Below, one piece after another: positions 5,138 to 12,372 of a stretch of 14,394 nucleotides of DNA. How positions within the stretch are numbered: position 1 is the stretch's first letter; each line of letters begins with the position of its first letter. The position numbers were made by a program, and so were the translations under genes. The notes under the pieces are model-generated. The model was not told the origin of the DNA and did not search any database. It was given only the letters and a program-made list of their open reading frames with translations. Source of the stretch: Desulfurococcales archaeon (GTDB lineage: Archaea; Thermoproteota; Thermoprotei_A; Sulfolobales; Desulfurococcaceae); assembly GCA_015521265.1 (NCBI GenBank), contig WAON01000041.1, positions 1-14,394 of the forward strand, given 5' to 3'.

Positions 5138-5461
5138 TTAGAAGAATGGCGTAGTAACTATATCGGTGAAATCAACGGGTAGTGGTAAGCCTTTCTTCTT
5201 GTATTCTTCATATTTCTTCTCTAGGAACTGCCGGAATACTGGGCAGTTCTCATAGCGTCCTTCCCGGTCACATTTTCCACCTAGCTGTAGGAAGCACATG
5301 CCGGTCTTCTTATCATAGTATGGACAGATCTTGTGGTGGTGTTTAGCGCTTTTAATCATCTTCTGAATCCATTTCTGTTTTTCATTATTATTTTCCTGTT
5401 TAGGCTTCTGCTCTGATAAAGCCTTATTTAGTTCATCATCTGAAACATGTATGCCCGACAT
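5138..5461 (-). CDS. Four-cysteine small protein, probable metal-binding, unknown function
   Basis: Not a family I can name. The 107-residue protein starts with a charged, low-complexity segment rich in Lys, Gln and Asn, with HHH at 41-43. Then comes a compact cysteine block ICPYYDKKTGMC, GGKCDREGRYENCPVF, with spacing C-x9-C-x7-C-x8-C (Cys46, 56, 64, 73), then a helical FLEKKYEEYKKK and a C-terminal tail ending TTPFF. Four regularly spaced cysteines suggest one zinc or Fe-S site. The start is set by GGGGTG (5473-5468), 6 nt before ATG at 5461; the GTG at 5470 is itself part of that ribosome binding site. A TATA box (5531-5524) and an inverted repeat (5474-5493) lie upstream. It is monocistronic as far as can be seen. 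Confidence 0.75.
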   Translation of the reverse strand: MSGIHVSDDELNKALSEQKPKQENNNEKQKWIQKMIKSAKHHHKICPYYDKKTGMCFLQLGGKCDREGRYENCPVFRQFLEKKYEEYKKKGLPLPVDFTDIVTTPFF

Positions 5462-5467
5462 TTTCAA

Positions 5468-5473
5468 CACCCC
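5468..5473 (-). promoter_or_regulatory. Shine-Dalgarno GGGGTG fixing the start at 5461
   Basis: On the minus strand GGGGTG is followed by TTGAAA and then ATG. The alternative GTG start (5470) overlaps this element, so initiation at the ATG is more likely. Confidence 0.55.
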
Positions 5474-5493
5474 GGATCAGTTAGTCCTGATCC
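5474..5493 (-). repeat. Perfect 7-bp inverted repeat before the four-cysteine gene
   Basis: GGATCAG (5474-5480), 6 nt, CTGATCC (5487-5493). It lies between the predicted transcript start (near 5501) and the ribosome binding site (5473-5468) and abuts the latter. It could be an operator for a dimeric regulator or an RNA hairpin that occludes ribosome binding. Confidence 0.5.
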
Positions 5494-5523
5494 TCTCTAC
5501 AGGCTTTCAATGGGGTTATAATA

Positions 5524-5531
5524 ATTTTATA
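5524..5531 (-). promoter_or_regulatory. TATA box for the four-cysteine gene
   Basis: TATAAAAT on the minus strand is the clearest TATA match in the window. The predicted transcript start is near 5501, giving a leader of about 40 nt that contains the inverted repeat. Confidence 0.5.
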
Positions 5532-5566
5532 CCTCTATATCATCAATTAAGAATTTCTACCGGTTT

Positions 5567-5571
5567 AAAAA
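5567..5571 (-). terminator. Possible T-tract terminator of the tup operon
   Basis: About 47 nt beyond the tupC stop the minus strand reads ACTTTTTAAA, the kind of short T-run at which archaeal RNA polymerase can stop. The same bases read on the plus strand (CCGGTTTAAAAAG) resemble a TATA box, so the role is ambiguous. Confidence 0.25.
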
Positions 5572-5617
5572 GTATCCCTAGAGGACTGTTGATCAAACAT
5601 TAGATTGTTATCCTGTA

Positions 5618-6295
5618 TTATATTGTTTTTAAAGAGTTTGGATCTATTTCTCTAAGGCTACCATTATTGAGCTCGTATATTCTACCACCCATTCTTCTAG
5701 GGAATAATGGGTTATGGGTTGATACTATGAGGGTTTTACCCATTGATAAGTATTGTTTCAGTATCTTTATTATTTTAAGCTGGTTTTCGAGGTCTAGATG
5801 GGTTAGGGGTTCGTCTAGGAGGAGTAGATCGGGGGTTGGAAGCATCGCTCTTAGAATGCTTAGTATTTGTAGTGTACCACTGGATAATTCATCAACCCTT
5901 TTATCTATTATATTGATTAAACCGTTTTCTTCAAGCATCTTATTGATTAATTCTAGTGCTTCTTCCCTATGATACCCTCTAATGTATAATGGGTAGAGCA
6001 TGTTTTCTATAACGGTGCCGGGGAAGAATAGTGGTTTTTCATGTACGTATATCACCCTTCTCCTAATTTCTAACCGCTCCCTCTCCCGTAGGCTCCAATA
6101 ATCTCTGTCTTCGAATAATATTCTGCCTTTCGTGGGTTTTAGGAGGAGGCCCATTATTTTTAGGATCGTTGTCTTACCCGATCCGTTGGGGCCCATTATG
6201 AAGACTATTTGGCCTTTCCCAACTTCTAAGTCAATGTTTTGCAGTATGAATCTTCTCCCATCATAACTATGACTTACTCCGCATAGCTTAATCAA
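5618..6295 (-). CDS. tupC: Tungstate ABC transporter ATP-binding protein
   Basis: Cytoplasmic ATPase that drives import of tungstate through the TupB permease. In 225 residues all ABC elements are placed as expected: Walker A GPNGSGKT (35-42), signature ELSSGTLQ (136-143), Walker B LLLLDEPL (157-164), D-loop HLD and H-loop His194 (STHN). Two departures are visible. The Q-loop position, normally VFQKP, reads VHEKP, so the conserved glutamine is Glu86; and the signature is LSSGTLQ rather than LSGGQ. It is the last gene of the operon: its TTG overlaps the tupB stop (TTGA). Specificity for tungstate rather than molybdate is taken from the binding protein, not from this subunit. Confidence 0.9.
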   Translation of the reverse strand: MIKLCGVSHSYDGRRFILQNIDLEVGKGQIVFIMGPNGSGKTTILKIMGLLLKPTKGRILFEDRDYWSLRERERLEIRRRVIYVHEKPLFFPGTVIENMLYPLYIRGYHREEALELINKMLEENGLINIIDKRVDELSSGTLQILSILRAMLPTPDLLLLDEPLTHLDLENQLKIIKILKQYLSMGKTLIVSTHNPLFPRRMGGRIYELNNGSLREIDPNSLKTI

Positions 6296-6927
6296 TCCCT
6301 ACCACCCCTGATCATTCTAAGCCCTACAGCTATAACTGCAACTATCAACAGTAGTAGTAGGCCTAGGAGTATTGCTTCCTCATATTCGCCCCTCGAAACT
6401 TCTAATGCTATCGCGGTAGTCATTACCCTGGTGTAGCCTTTAATGTTTCCACCAACGATCAATGCAACTCCTAATTCTCCAATAGCCCTCGAGAAACCCA
6501 TTAGTAGTGCTCCTATAATGCCTGGTATTGAATACTTCAATACCACCTCCATAACCTGCCGATCACTTGCTCCCAGGGATTGGGCTAGTTCACCATACCT
6601 CGCTCTTACCCTTGAAATCTCGTACAGCGATACCGCAGTTATCAGAGGTGTTACGAGGATTGCCTCGCCGATCACTATAGCTATGGGAGTGTAGAGTATT
6701 CCTAGGAGGCCTAGTGGGCATTGACTGCATAGTATCATGTATAGTAGTAGGCCGATTAGTACAGTTGGGACCCCCACTAGGGCCTCGAGTATTGAGCGTA
6801 TATATCCTGCCCTTGTTTTATGTGATAACCTATAGGCTAAGGGTATGCTCCAAGTTGATGCTAGTAGTGTTGCTGTGCCGGATATTATTATTGACCTAGT
6901 GATTATTCCCAGTAACTCGTCCATCAT
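6292..6927 (-). CDS. tupB: Tungstate ABC transporter permease
   Basis: Membrane channel of the transporter, 211 residues with about five hydrophobic segments. These fall roughly at 7-27, 43-65, 75-100, 130-155 and 187-204. The cytoplasmic coupling (EAA) loop reads ELAQSLGASDRQ (114-125). It is followed by the hallmark block of the TupB branch, GFSRAIGELGVALIVGGN and then KGYTRVMTTAIALE. The ATG at 6927 overlaps the tupA stop by 4 nt (ATGA), and its own stop overlaps tupC. The order binding protein - permease - ATPase and the tight coupling make it one transcript from the tupA promoter. Confidence 0.92.
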   Translation of the reverse strand: MMDELLGIITRSIIISGTATLLASTWSIPLAYRLSHKTRAGYIRSILEALVGVPTVLIGLLLYMILCSQCPLGLLGILYTPIAIVIGEAILVTPLITAVSLYEISRVRARYGELAQSLGASDRQVMEVVLKYSIPGIIGALLMGFSRAIGELGVALIVGGNIKGYTRVMTTAIALEVSRGEYEEAILLGLLLLLIVAVIAVGLRMIRGGRD

Positions 6928-7826
6928 GGATCCAGTCCTTTCACTAGTTTACTCCAGGTATCCGCTAGACTAGTCTTATTATTTGCGGGGTAAAATAGTG
7001 GTTCTCCATAGAGTTCTACGCCGTAACTTGCTATTAGCTCCTGCCCCCTACTACTAGTTATAAAGTCTATGAAGCCCTTAGCCCTCTCCAATTCTTTACC
7101 ATTACAGCCCTTGACTAGGTATGCACTATAGATGTTGATTAATGCTGTATCATTACTGTAGAGGATTTTAAGATTGTGGATCCTATTACTTGCAAGATAT
7201 TTCAAGTATGTTGCTTTATCGGATAAGGTATAAGCATTCATTTGGTCGGCCATTACCAGTGTTTGACCCATACCAGTACCTGATACTATATACCATTTCC
7301 TATCATTAGGATCGAGTCCTGTTTTTTTCCAAAGCATTAGTTCCCGGACGTTTGTTCCTGAGTTGTCTCCCCTGCTTATGAATTTTGCTTTTCCGGCTTC
7401 ACCTGCATTATAGATCTTCTTCATAGCGTCTACTATATTTGTAGCATTAGAAACGTGGGCCGGATCATTTCCTGGGCCGACTATTACGAAGTAGTTATAT
7501 GCGAATATTCTGTGATAGTATATTACTCCACGATCAATATATTCTTTTTCAAGGCTCGGCGCATGCACTAGTACGAGGCATGCTTCTCCATCACCAGCCC
7601 TGCGAAGGGCTTCACCACTACCCACGGGCATGAAGTCTATCCTAGTATCGGGGTGCTGTTTCATGTATTTATTTGAGAGATAATCTAGGAGGCCTGTAGC
7701 ATATAGGCTTGTTGTAGTAGTAGCTCTAACCCTTACAACCCCCCAATTACCAGTATAGTAGATTACTGATACGAGTACTAGCGCAGTAATGAATGCTACA
7801 ATAATATACACCAGTAACTTATCCAT
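6924..7826 (-). CDS. tupA: Tungstate-binding protein of the ABC transporter
   Basis: Extracytoplasmic binding protein, 300 residues. Residues 4-23 form a hydrophobic segment (LLVYIIVAFITALVLVSVIY) without a lipobox cysteine, so it is probably an N-terminal membrane anchor or uncleaved signal. The TupA fingerprints follow: TTTTSLYATGLLDYL (37-51), PVGSGEAL (67-74), LVHAP (86-90), YNYFVIVGPGNDPA (110-123) and SRGDNSGT (151-158). These separate TupA from the WtpA and ModA molybdate/tungstate binders. The start is ATG at 7826 with GGTG (7838-7835) 8 nt upstream. It diverges from the methyltransferase gene at 7926. Tungsten is a cofactor metal for aldehyde oxidoreductases of hyperthermophiles, which gives the context. 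Confidence 0.93.
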   Translation of the reverse strand: MDKLLVYIIVAFITALVLVSVIYYTGNWGVVRVRATTTTSLYATGLLDYLSNKYMKQHPDTRIDFMPVGSGEALRRAGDGEACLVLVHAPSLEKEYIDRGVIYYHRIFAYNYFVIVGPGNDPAHVSNATNIVDAMKKIYNAGEAGKAKFISRGDNSGTNVRELMLWKKTGLDPNDRKWYIVSGTGMGQTLVMADQMNAYTLSDKATYLKYLASNRIHNLKILYSNDTALINIYSAYLVKGCNGKELERAKGFIDFITSSRGQELIASYGVELYGEPLFYPANNKTSLADTWSKLVKGLDP

Positions 7827-7855
7827 AACCTTAACACCAAGCCTTATCCGTTATC

Positions 7856-7864
7856 AATTAATAC
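7856..7864 (-). promoter_or_regulatory. Candidate TATA element for the tup operon
   Basis: The minus strand reads AGGTATTAATTG here. The predicted transcript start is at about 7835-7838, close to the ribosome binding site of tupA. It is A/T-rich and in the right place, but not a strong consensus. Confidence 0.3.
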
Positions 7865-7925
7865 CTTTGATCAACTAATTAACCATCCAGTTGTAGGGAT
7901 AAAGTGTTTTCGGGGTTTCAATGTT

Positions 7926-8582
7926 TTGCTGAATACGTCTTTTGAGACTAGCTGGTTGTTTGATGAATACTATGATAGGTATGATAGATGGTACATTCTC
8001 CGGCGAAGTATTCGTTTATCAGAGCATTACTGCCTCCGGAGACTAGTGGGTGATCAACTAGTCCTAGATGTTGGTGTTGGTACAGGCGCTCTCGTTGCTG
8101 GTTTGAAGGGGTTAGTTGTTGGTGTTGATCCCGCTTTAAAGCCTTTGATGATTGCTTCTCGGCGCGGCATCCTAGTAATAAATGCTTATGGTGATTCTCT
8201 CCCCTTTAAAGATAATAGTTTCGATTACGTTGTTATGACTGTTACATTATGTTTTCTGCCGGATCCTTTGCCTGTTTTGAGGGAGGTTAGTCGTGTATTG
8301 AAACCGGGGGGTTTCCATGTAAACTGCTTCGTCCCCCGCGACACAGACTGGGGGAGATACTACTTGTTCCTAAAGCATAGTGGTAAATCCCTATTCTACA
8401 AGTATGCTCGATTCTACACTTACAGAGAAGTAGTAGAAATGCTTTCCAGTGTTGGGCTTAGATATGTTGATGCATGTTCTACATTATTGTATGAGCCTTT
8501 AAAACCCCCCGTTGTAGAGTATCCAGTTATGGGTATCATCCCCAATGCTGGCTTTGTTTGTGTGAGGAGTGTTAAGGATTGA
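7926..8582 (+). CDS. Class I SAM-dependent methyltransferase (UbiE/Methyltransf_11 type)
   Basis: A 218-residue methyltransferase of unknown substrate. Motif I is LVLDVGVGTG (45-54), the acidic residue after strand 2 is in VVGVDPA (64-70), the third block reads NAYGDSLPFKDNSFDYV (86-102), and REVSRVLKPGG (119-129) is the usual end of the SAM-binding fold. The N-terminal 40 residues (WLFDEYYDRYDRWY) are aromatic and probably shape the substrate pocket. The start is TTG at 7926 after GGGGT (7912-7916). Its stop overlaps the TTG of the RNA methyltransferase gene (TTGA), so the two are cotranscribed; a role in RNA or small-molecule methylation is possible but not shown. Confidence 0.85.
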   Translation: MLNTSFETSWLFDEYYDRYDRWYILRRSIRLSEHYCLRRLVGDQLVLDVGVGTGALVAGLKGLVVGVDPALKPLMIASRRGILVINAYGDSLPFKDNSFDYVVMTVTLCFLPDPLPVLREVSRVLKPGGFHVNCFVPRDTDWGRYYLFLKHSGKSLFYKYARFYTYREVVEMLSSVGLRYVDACSTLLYEPLKPPVVEYPVMGIIPNAGFVCVRSVKD

Positions 8583-9721
8583 TTCGAGATTGTTTAATTG
8601 ATGATCTTCGGCGTGTTTATGGTAGTCTAACTTCTTCATTGATTAGTGCAATATATAAGCCTACTAGTAGGCTATACCTTAGAGTTAATACTTTATACAT
8701 ATCACCCGGGGAATTAATTGACAGGCTTAGGAGTAGAGGATTGGAGGTTTACAGGGATCAATATGTTCCCGAAGCAGTTTATACTCCGGTTAAGGGGCCT
8801 AATAAGGTAAGGGATACTGGTATATACATCTATGTTGATAGGTTCGCTGCTGAATCATTAATGCTTGGAGCGAATCTCTATGCTCCAGGGATTATTAGGA
8901 TGGATGATTTTAAGCGTGGAGAGATTGCTACGGTTAGAGCCCCTAGTGGATTGATTGTTGCTAATGTTGAAGTTGTTGTAGATTCCTCGAGTGCTAGGAG
9001 GATGAAGTACGGCCTGGTTGCTGTTAATGTTAATCCGCTCTACCGGGCTCCTCCTATAAGGGATCTCCCGGAGTATGAGCAGGGCTTGTTTTACCCCCAG
9101 AGCCTCCCAGCAATGATCACCGTGCACGCACTTGATCCCAAGCCCGGCGAGCTAGTTGTTGATATGAATGCTGCACCCGGGGGTAAGACTAGTCATATTG
9201 TACAATATACTCGGGGCCGGGCTAGACTGGTCGCTTTTGAGCGTAATAATCGTAAAGCTTTACAGGTTTATAATACGCTTAAGAGGCTTAGACTATACAT
9301 TAACGCCTTGATAATACCCATGGACTCCAGGTATATTGATACGGCTACACTACTAGCTGGTAAGGCTGATAGGGTGCTCATAGATCCCCCTTGTACTGGG
9401 CTTGGTGTTAGGCCGAAGATTAGTATTAATAAGAATTGTAGGGATCTTGTTAATAGTTATCGTTATCAGAGACAGTTCTTCACACCGGCTTATAGGGTTC
9501 TCCGAAGGAGGGGCTTACTAGTTTATAGTACTTGTACGTTGACGTTTATGGAGAATGAGGGTAATGCTAGATTCTTGGTTGAGATGGGGTTTGAACCAGT
9601 TGATCTCGGCTGGGTTCCCTACGCTGATAAAGTATATTATGGTGATCTGGTTGCTTATAGGTTTAACCCGTTGAACCCTGTTGTTAATGGTTATTTTATT
9701 AGTGTTTTCCGCCGGGCCTAG
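8579..9721 (+). CDS. RNA cytosine-C5 methyltransferase, NSUN/RsmB family, with PUA-like domain
   Basis: Transfers methyl from SAM to C5 of cytosine in RNA, tRNA being the likely substrate. The 380 residues divide into an N-terminal family domain (1-75), a PUA-like RNA-binding domain (about 85-150; GIIRMDDFKRGE, GLIVANV) and the catalytic domain. The latter carries motif I VVDMNAAPGGKTSH (193-206), motif IV IDPPCTGLG (268-276) with Cys272, and motif VI VYSTCTLT (315-322) with Cys319, the expected nucleophile. Having PUA inside the N-terminal half is the architecture of archaeal NSUN6-like enzymes, known to act on tRNA acceptor-end C72, but the target here is inference. The start is TTG overlapping the previous stop. 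Its TAG stop shares the palindrome CTAG with the stop of the convergent PIN gene. Confidence 0.92.
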   Translation: MIRDCLIDDLRRVYGSLTSSLISAIYKPTSRLYLRVNTLYISPGELIDRLRSRGLEVYRDQYVPEAVYTPVKGPNKVRDTGIYIYVDRFAAESLMLGANLYAPGIIRMDDFKRGEIATVRAPSGLIVANVEVVVDSSSARRMKYGLVAVNVNPLYRAPPIRDLPEYEQGLFYPQSLPAMITVHALDPKPGELVVDMNAAPGGKTSHIVQYTRGRARLVAFERNNRKALQVYNTLKRLRLYINALIIPMDSRYIDTATLLAGKADRVLIDPPCTGLGVRPKISINKNCRDLVNSYRYQRQFFTPAYRVLRRRGLLVYSTCTLTFMENEGNARFLVEMGFEPVDLGWVPYADKVYYGDLVAYRFNPLNPVVNGYFISVFRRA

Positions 9722-10197
9722 CCATGGGAACCGGGGGGTTTCCGGCCTGCCTCCCTAATCCCCCGAGTCCTCAAAGGCTTGAAGGAAATACCCATGGAGT
9801 ATAAGAGTTTTTGTAGTGCATAGTCATCAGTGATTACTAATGTATCGAAGCCTTCTTGTTTTAGTTGTAGTGCTAGAGCTGCAACGTCTAGGTCTGTACT
9901 GGATAGTTTTCCGTGTAGTTTATGCTTCTTTGCCTCTGTGTATGTTTTTTCCTGGGCTTTAGGGCTTGGTTCTAAGGGTTTTATCCTCGAGAGTTCTAGT
10001 CCTAGTTGTAGTGCTTCCCGATTCTCTATGTCTTTTACTTCTTCTACTACGCTTGGAGTTGTTAGTATTTCCGTGTTTATAGCTGGTAGTATTAAATGAT
10101 ATTTTGCTAGGAGGGCTGAAGTGTCTAGGATTATTATCTTCTTACTGGGTTGTTTCTTGGAACCTAGTTGTCCTCTTCTCGAATACTTCTCGGACAT
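9718..10197 (-). CDS. Nob1-like PIN-domain protein lacking the zinc ribbon
   Basis: PIN-domain nuclease, probably the archaeal Nob1 relative that trims the 3' end of 16S rRNA. Counting from an upstream ATG at 10212, active-site carboxylates are Asp30 (ILDTSALLA), Glu58 (SVVEEVKD), Asp107/109 (SSTDLDVAALAL) and Asp129/130 (VITDDYAL). LSSTDLDVAALA and TTPSVVEEVKDIENRE are typical of Nob1 rather than VapC toxins. The C-terminal zinc ribbon of Nob1 is missing: the protein has no cysteine and ends in a short basic tail. I prefer the ATG at 10197 (GGTAAGAG just upstream), giving 159 residues; either start overlaps the NAD kinase gene (56 or 71 nt), so it is translated from the same mRNA. No antitoxin-like gene is adjacent. 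Confidence 0.8.
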   Translation of the reverse strand: MSEKYSRRGQLGSKKQPSKKIIILDTSALLAKYHLILPAINTEILTTPSVVEEVKDIENREALQLGLELSRIKPLEPSPKAQEKTYTEAKKHKLHGKLSSTDLDVAALALQLKQEGFDTLVITDDYALQKLLYSMGISFKPLRTRGIREAGRKPPGSHG

Positions 10198-10993
10198 AGT
10201 CTCTCTTACCATTGAATCTTATTAGCCGGAAGCTGTGGGGATCTAGTTCTCCGATTACCTGTTTGCCCGGGCTTATAATGTCTTTCTTCTCCCCGTCAAT
10301 GTATACTTCCGTGTATCCATTCGTGAATGTCACCCATACTTTGGATAGGGGTGGTAGTATTATTGGCTTGATGTTTAACTCCATCGGATTTAGGGGTGTT
10401 ATGAAGAATCCCTGCACGTAGTAATCCATCAATGATCCCCCGAGGGATAAATGGTAGGCTGATGACCCGCTCGGAGGGCCTATTAGCACTCCATCCCCTT
10501 CTACGATCATTTTTGTCTTGAACGTAGGGGTTTCGATCCTTATCATTGACTCGATTACTCTACCATGATCTCTGGATATTAATGCTGCTTCATTCAAAAC
10601 CCTAAATTCCCTGTTATCATAGCTGATCTTCACCCTAGCGAGTTCTTCGACGAAGAATTCGCCGGTTAATACCCTCTCAATAAGATCCTTTATATCGAGG
10701 CCGTGGTTCTCGTAGAAAGCCTTCCTACGCCCGCATGGTATTGGTAGTACTAGTGGTGGGTTTATTTGGAAGAGCCTTGAAATCTTTAATAGTGTTCCAT
10801 CACCGCCTATTGCTACTACTAAGTCTACTGTTCCGATAATGTTTTTCAGTATATCGTCTACCCAGTAGCTTTTAGCCGGTATGTTTTTCTTTTTGAAAAC
10901 CTCGACGATCATCCTAGCTATGTCTAAGCACTTCCTACTAGGCCTGTATATTACTGCGACGTTTCTCGGAAAGATTATTTCTTGCCTACTCAA
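10142..10993 (-). CDS. NAD kinase
   Basis: Phosphorylates NAD(H) to NADP(H) with ATP or polyphosphate in the cytoplasm. The 283-residue protein has the kinase signature VVAIGGDGTLLK (59-70), the NEAALI block (134-139), the NAD-binding GSSAYHLSLGGSLMD (176-190) and the late TPLNPMELNIKPIILP (199-214). The segment that normally reads like NxGxLGFL is PIPCGRRKAFYENHG (84-98), a divergent version that recurs in some archaeal members. The start is TTG at 10993 with GGAG upstream. It is the first gene of a two-gene unit with the PIN gene and diverges from the Trm5-like gene. Whether it accepts NADH or polyphosphate cannot be told. Confidence 0.9.
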   Translation of the reverse strand: MSRQEIIFPRNVAVIYRPSRKCLDIARMIVEVFKKKNIPAKSYWVDDILKNIIGTVDLVVAIGGDGTLLKISRLFQINPPLVLPIPCGRRKAFYENHGLDIKDLIERVLTGEFFVEELARVKISYDNREFRVLNEAALISRDHGRVIESMIRIETPTFKTKMIVEGDGVLIGPPSGSSAYHLSLGGSLMDYYVQGFFITPLNPMELNIKPIILPPLSKVWVTFTNGYTEVYIDGEKKDIISPGKQVIGELDPHSFRLIRFNGKRDYVREVFEKRTTRFQETTQ

Positions 10994-11033
10994 TTCACTA
11001 CTCCAATCTATTTTTCCATGTTTTCAACCGTGT

Positions 11034-11043
11034 AGTATATAGT
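11034..11043 (-). promoter_or_regulatory. Candidate TATA box for the NAD kinase - PIN unit
   Basis: The minus strand reads ACTATATACT, with TATATA at 11041-11036. The predicted transcript start is near 11012, leaving about 20 nt before the TTG at 10993 that include GGAG. Confidence 0.4.
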
Positions 11044-11121
11044 ATGAATCGGTCTTATTTTAGGTGTTATCATAACCTTGATACTTATTATTATCAGTGT
11101 GTTTTCTAGATAGTATTGCTT

Positions 11122-11126
11122 GGGTG
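11122..11126 (+). promoter_or_regulatory. Shine-Dalgarno GGGTG fixing the start at 11134
   Basis: GGGTG is followed by 7 nt and TTG at 11134. It lies inside the longer frame that opens at 11116, so the upstream TTG is unlikely to be the real start. Confidence 0.55.
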
Positions 11127-11133
11127 TAGTGTT

Positions 11134-11898
11134 TTGAATCGGAGGGTTCCGAGCCATGATCGTATTGGGGATGTAGTTATTATTCGTGAGAATGTTCTTG
11201 AAGAGTATAGTGTTGATGAAGTTGTATCTATTCTTAGATCACTCTATAAGGGTTTGAAGGCTATTTTTGTTAAGGAGAAGACTGTTGACGAGTATCGTGT
11301 ACCTGTTCTCCGTTTATTATGGGGTAGTAGGGTCGAGCTTGTTTCCCACCGGGAGTATGGGCTTGTATTCTACGTGTTGCTTGGTAGGGTTTATTATAAT
11401 CCCCGTCTTGCAGAGGAGCATAGGCGTTTAGCGGATAATGTTCGTAATGGTGAGCGGGTTATCGATGTTTTCTCGGGTATTGGTGGTTTCGCAGTACATA
11501 TTGCTTCCCTGCATGAATCCCTTGTTGTTGCAAATGATTTAAACCCTTACGCTTACAGGTTGATCATACTTAACACGGTTGCTAACCGGAAGAAACTCGT
11601 TGGACGCATTATTGGTCTTAACATGGATGCTAGGATTCTACCCGTGGTTTTTAGGAAGGGGTTGTTCGACCGTGTTATTGCTAACTTACCGCATAATAGC
11701 TTGGATTTCATGGATGTCTACGATCACCTCTTAAAACCAGGCGGCATCCTACACTTATACGTTCTCGGGAAGGATTGCGGTTCTATTAGTAGTAATAGTA
11801 GGGTTAGAGGATGGATTGCAACGGGTTGTAGGCGGGTTTTAGACTATTCTCCCTACACCTATATTTACAGGCTCGATCTCGCTAAGCCTGAAGACTAA
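11134..11898 (+). CDS. Trm5/Taw2-type tRNA (guanine/wybutosine-precursor) transferase
   Basis: SAM-using enzyme of the Trm5 family (COG2520), acting at G37 of tRNA next to the anticodon. From the TTG at 11134 it has 254 residues and begins MNRRVPSHDRIGDVVII. The PSHDRIGDVVII block, HREYGLVFYV, the linker VYYNPRLAEEHRRLA, motif I VIDVFSGIGGFAVHIA, the acidic DLNPYAY and the NLPHNSLDF motif (family N-L-P-x3-x2-F) are all present. It lacks the extra N-terminal D1 domain of full-length Trm5, so it may be Trm5 of a D1-less type or Taw2, which moves the aminocarboxypropyl group in wyosine synthesis; the sequence does not settle this. The last 60 nt overlap the convergent DUF371 gene. Confidence 0.85.
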   Translation: MNRRVPSHDRIGDVVIIRENVLEEYSVDEVVSILRSLYKGLKAIFVKEKTVDEYRVPVLRLLWGSRVELVSHREYGLVFYVLLGRVYYNPRLAEEHRRLADNVRNGERVIDVFSGIGGFAVHIASLHESLVVANDLNPYAYRLIILNTVANRKKLVGRIIGLNMDARILPVVFRKGLFDRVIANLPHNSLDFMDVYDHLLKPGGILHLYVLGKDCGSISSNSRVRGWIATGCRRVLDYSPYTYIYRLDLAKPED

Positions 11899-12321
11899 CA
11901 GTCTGACTTCTAGTAATTCATTAGGGTTTCTCAGCTCACTGATTAATCCGCGGTTAATGTCTCGTGCTGCTTTATTACTCCTAATACCTAGTGTTGAGGG
12001 TTCTATGTAGCTACTCTTCCTTATGATTATTTTCTCATCACTATCGAGTATTAGGCTCCGCGATCCCTGCGCTAATATTATATCCCAGTAGGTGCTGGTT
12101 GATAGTATTGCTATGAGTACTGCATCATTATTTTTCAGTGTTTCTAGGAATTCCGGGCTTAGATCATTTATTGCTTTATCCGCTCCAACACCTATTATAC
12201 AATCCCCCCTGGGCGTTAACTCCTCCTCCTTCGTAACCTCTATCGTCGACCTATGCGTTCCCCGAATATTGGGGTGGCCGTGAGCCCTTACTACCTCCCT
12301 ATAAATATTCCTTGAAAGCAA
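11839..12321 (-). CDS. DUF371 family protein
   Basis: A conserved archaeal protein of unknown function (COG2090). In 160 residues the family blocks are clear: RAHGHPNIRGTHRSTIEVTK (12-31), ELTPRGDCIIGVGADKA (34-50), DLSPEF (53-58), IIIRKSSY (97-104) and NKAARDINRGLISEL (115-129). The conserved His and Arg of GHPN and THRST and the strict TPRGDCIIG loop suggest an enzyme or ligand-binding fold, but no reaction is known to me. The start is TTG at 12321, with GGGGAT upstream; no nearer start exists before the conserved region. The last 20 codons overlap the end of the Trm5-like gene on the other strand, so both C-termini are constrained by one DNA stretch. Confidence 0.88.
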   Translation of the reverse strand: MLSRNIYREVVRAHGHPNIRGTHRSTIEVTKEEELTPRGDCIIGVGADKAINDLSPEFLETLKNNDAVLIAILSTSTYWDIILAQGSRSLILDSDEKIIIRKSSYIEPSTLGIRSNKAARDINRGLISELRNPNELLEVRLLVFRLSEIEPVNIGVGRIV

Positions 12322-12372
12322 AGACTGAATCCCCTTCTCAGTGTTCTGGGGTAATGATTATTACTTTATTGG

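Noticed and set aside
5025..5141. 38-codon plus-strand frame with an ATG start
   Set aside because: Basic and low in information, overlaps the end of the opposite gene, and has no family or ribosome binding support; mentioned only within the intergenic entry.
9641..9655. TCTGGTTGCT in the NSUN-type gene matching the CRISPR repeat
   Set aside because: It encodes ordinary residues of the protein (DLVAY) in G+T-rich codons; isolated 10-nt matches are expected in this composition.
9718..10197. VapC-type toxin of a toxin-antitoxin pair
   Set aside because: No antitoxin gene is adjacent, the sequence blocks are Nob1-like, and it is coupled to NAD kinase.
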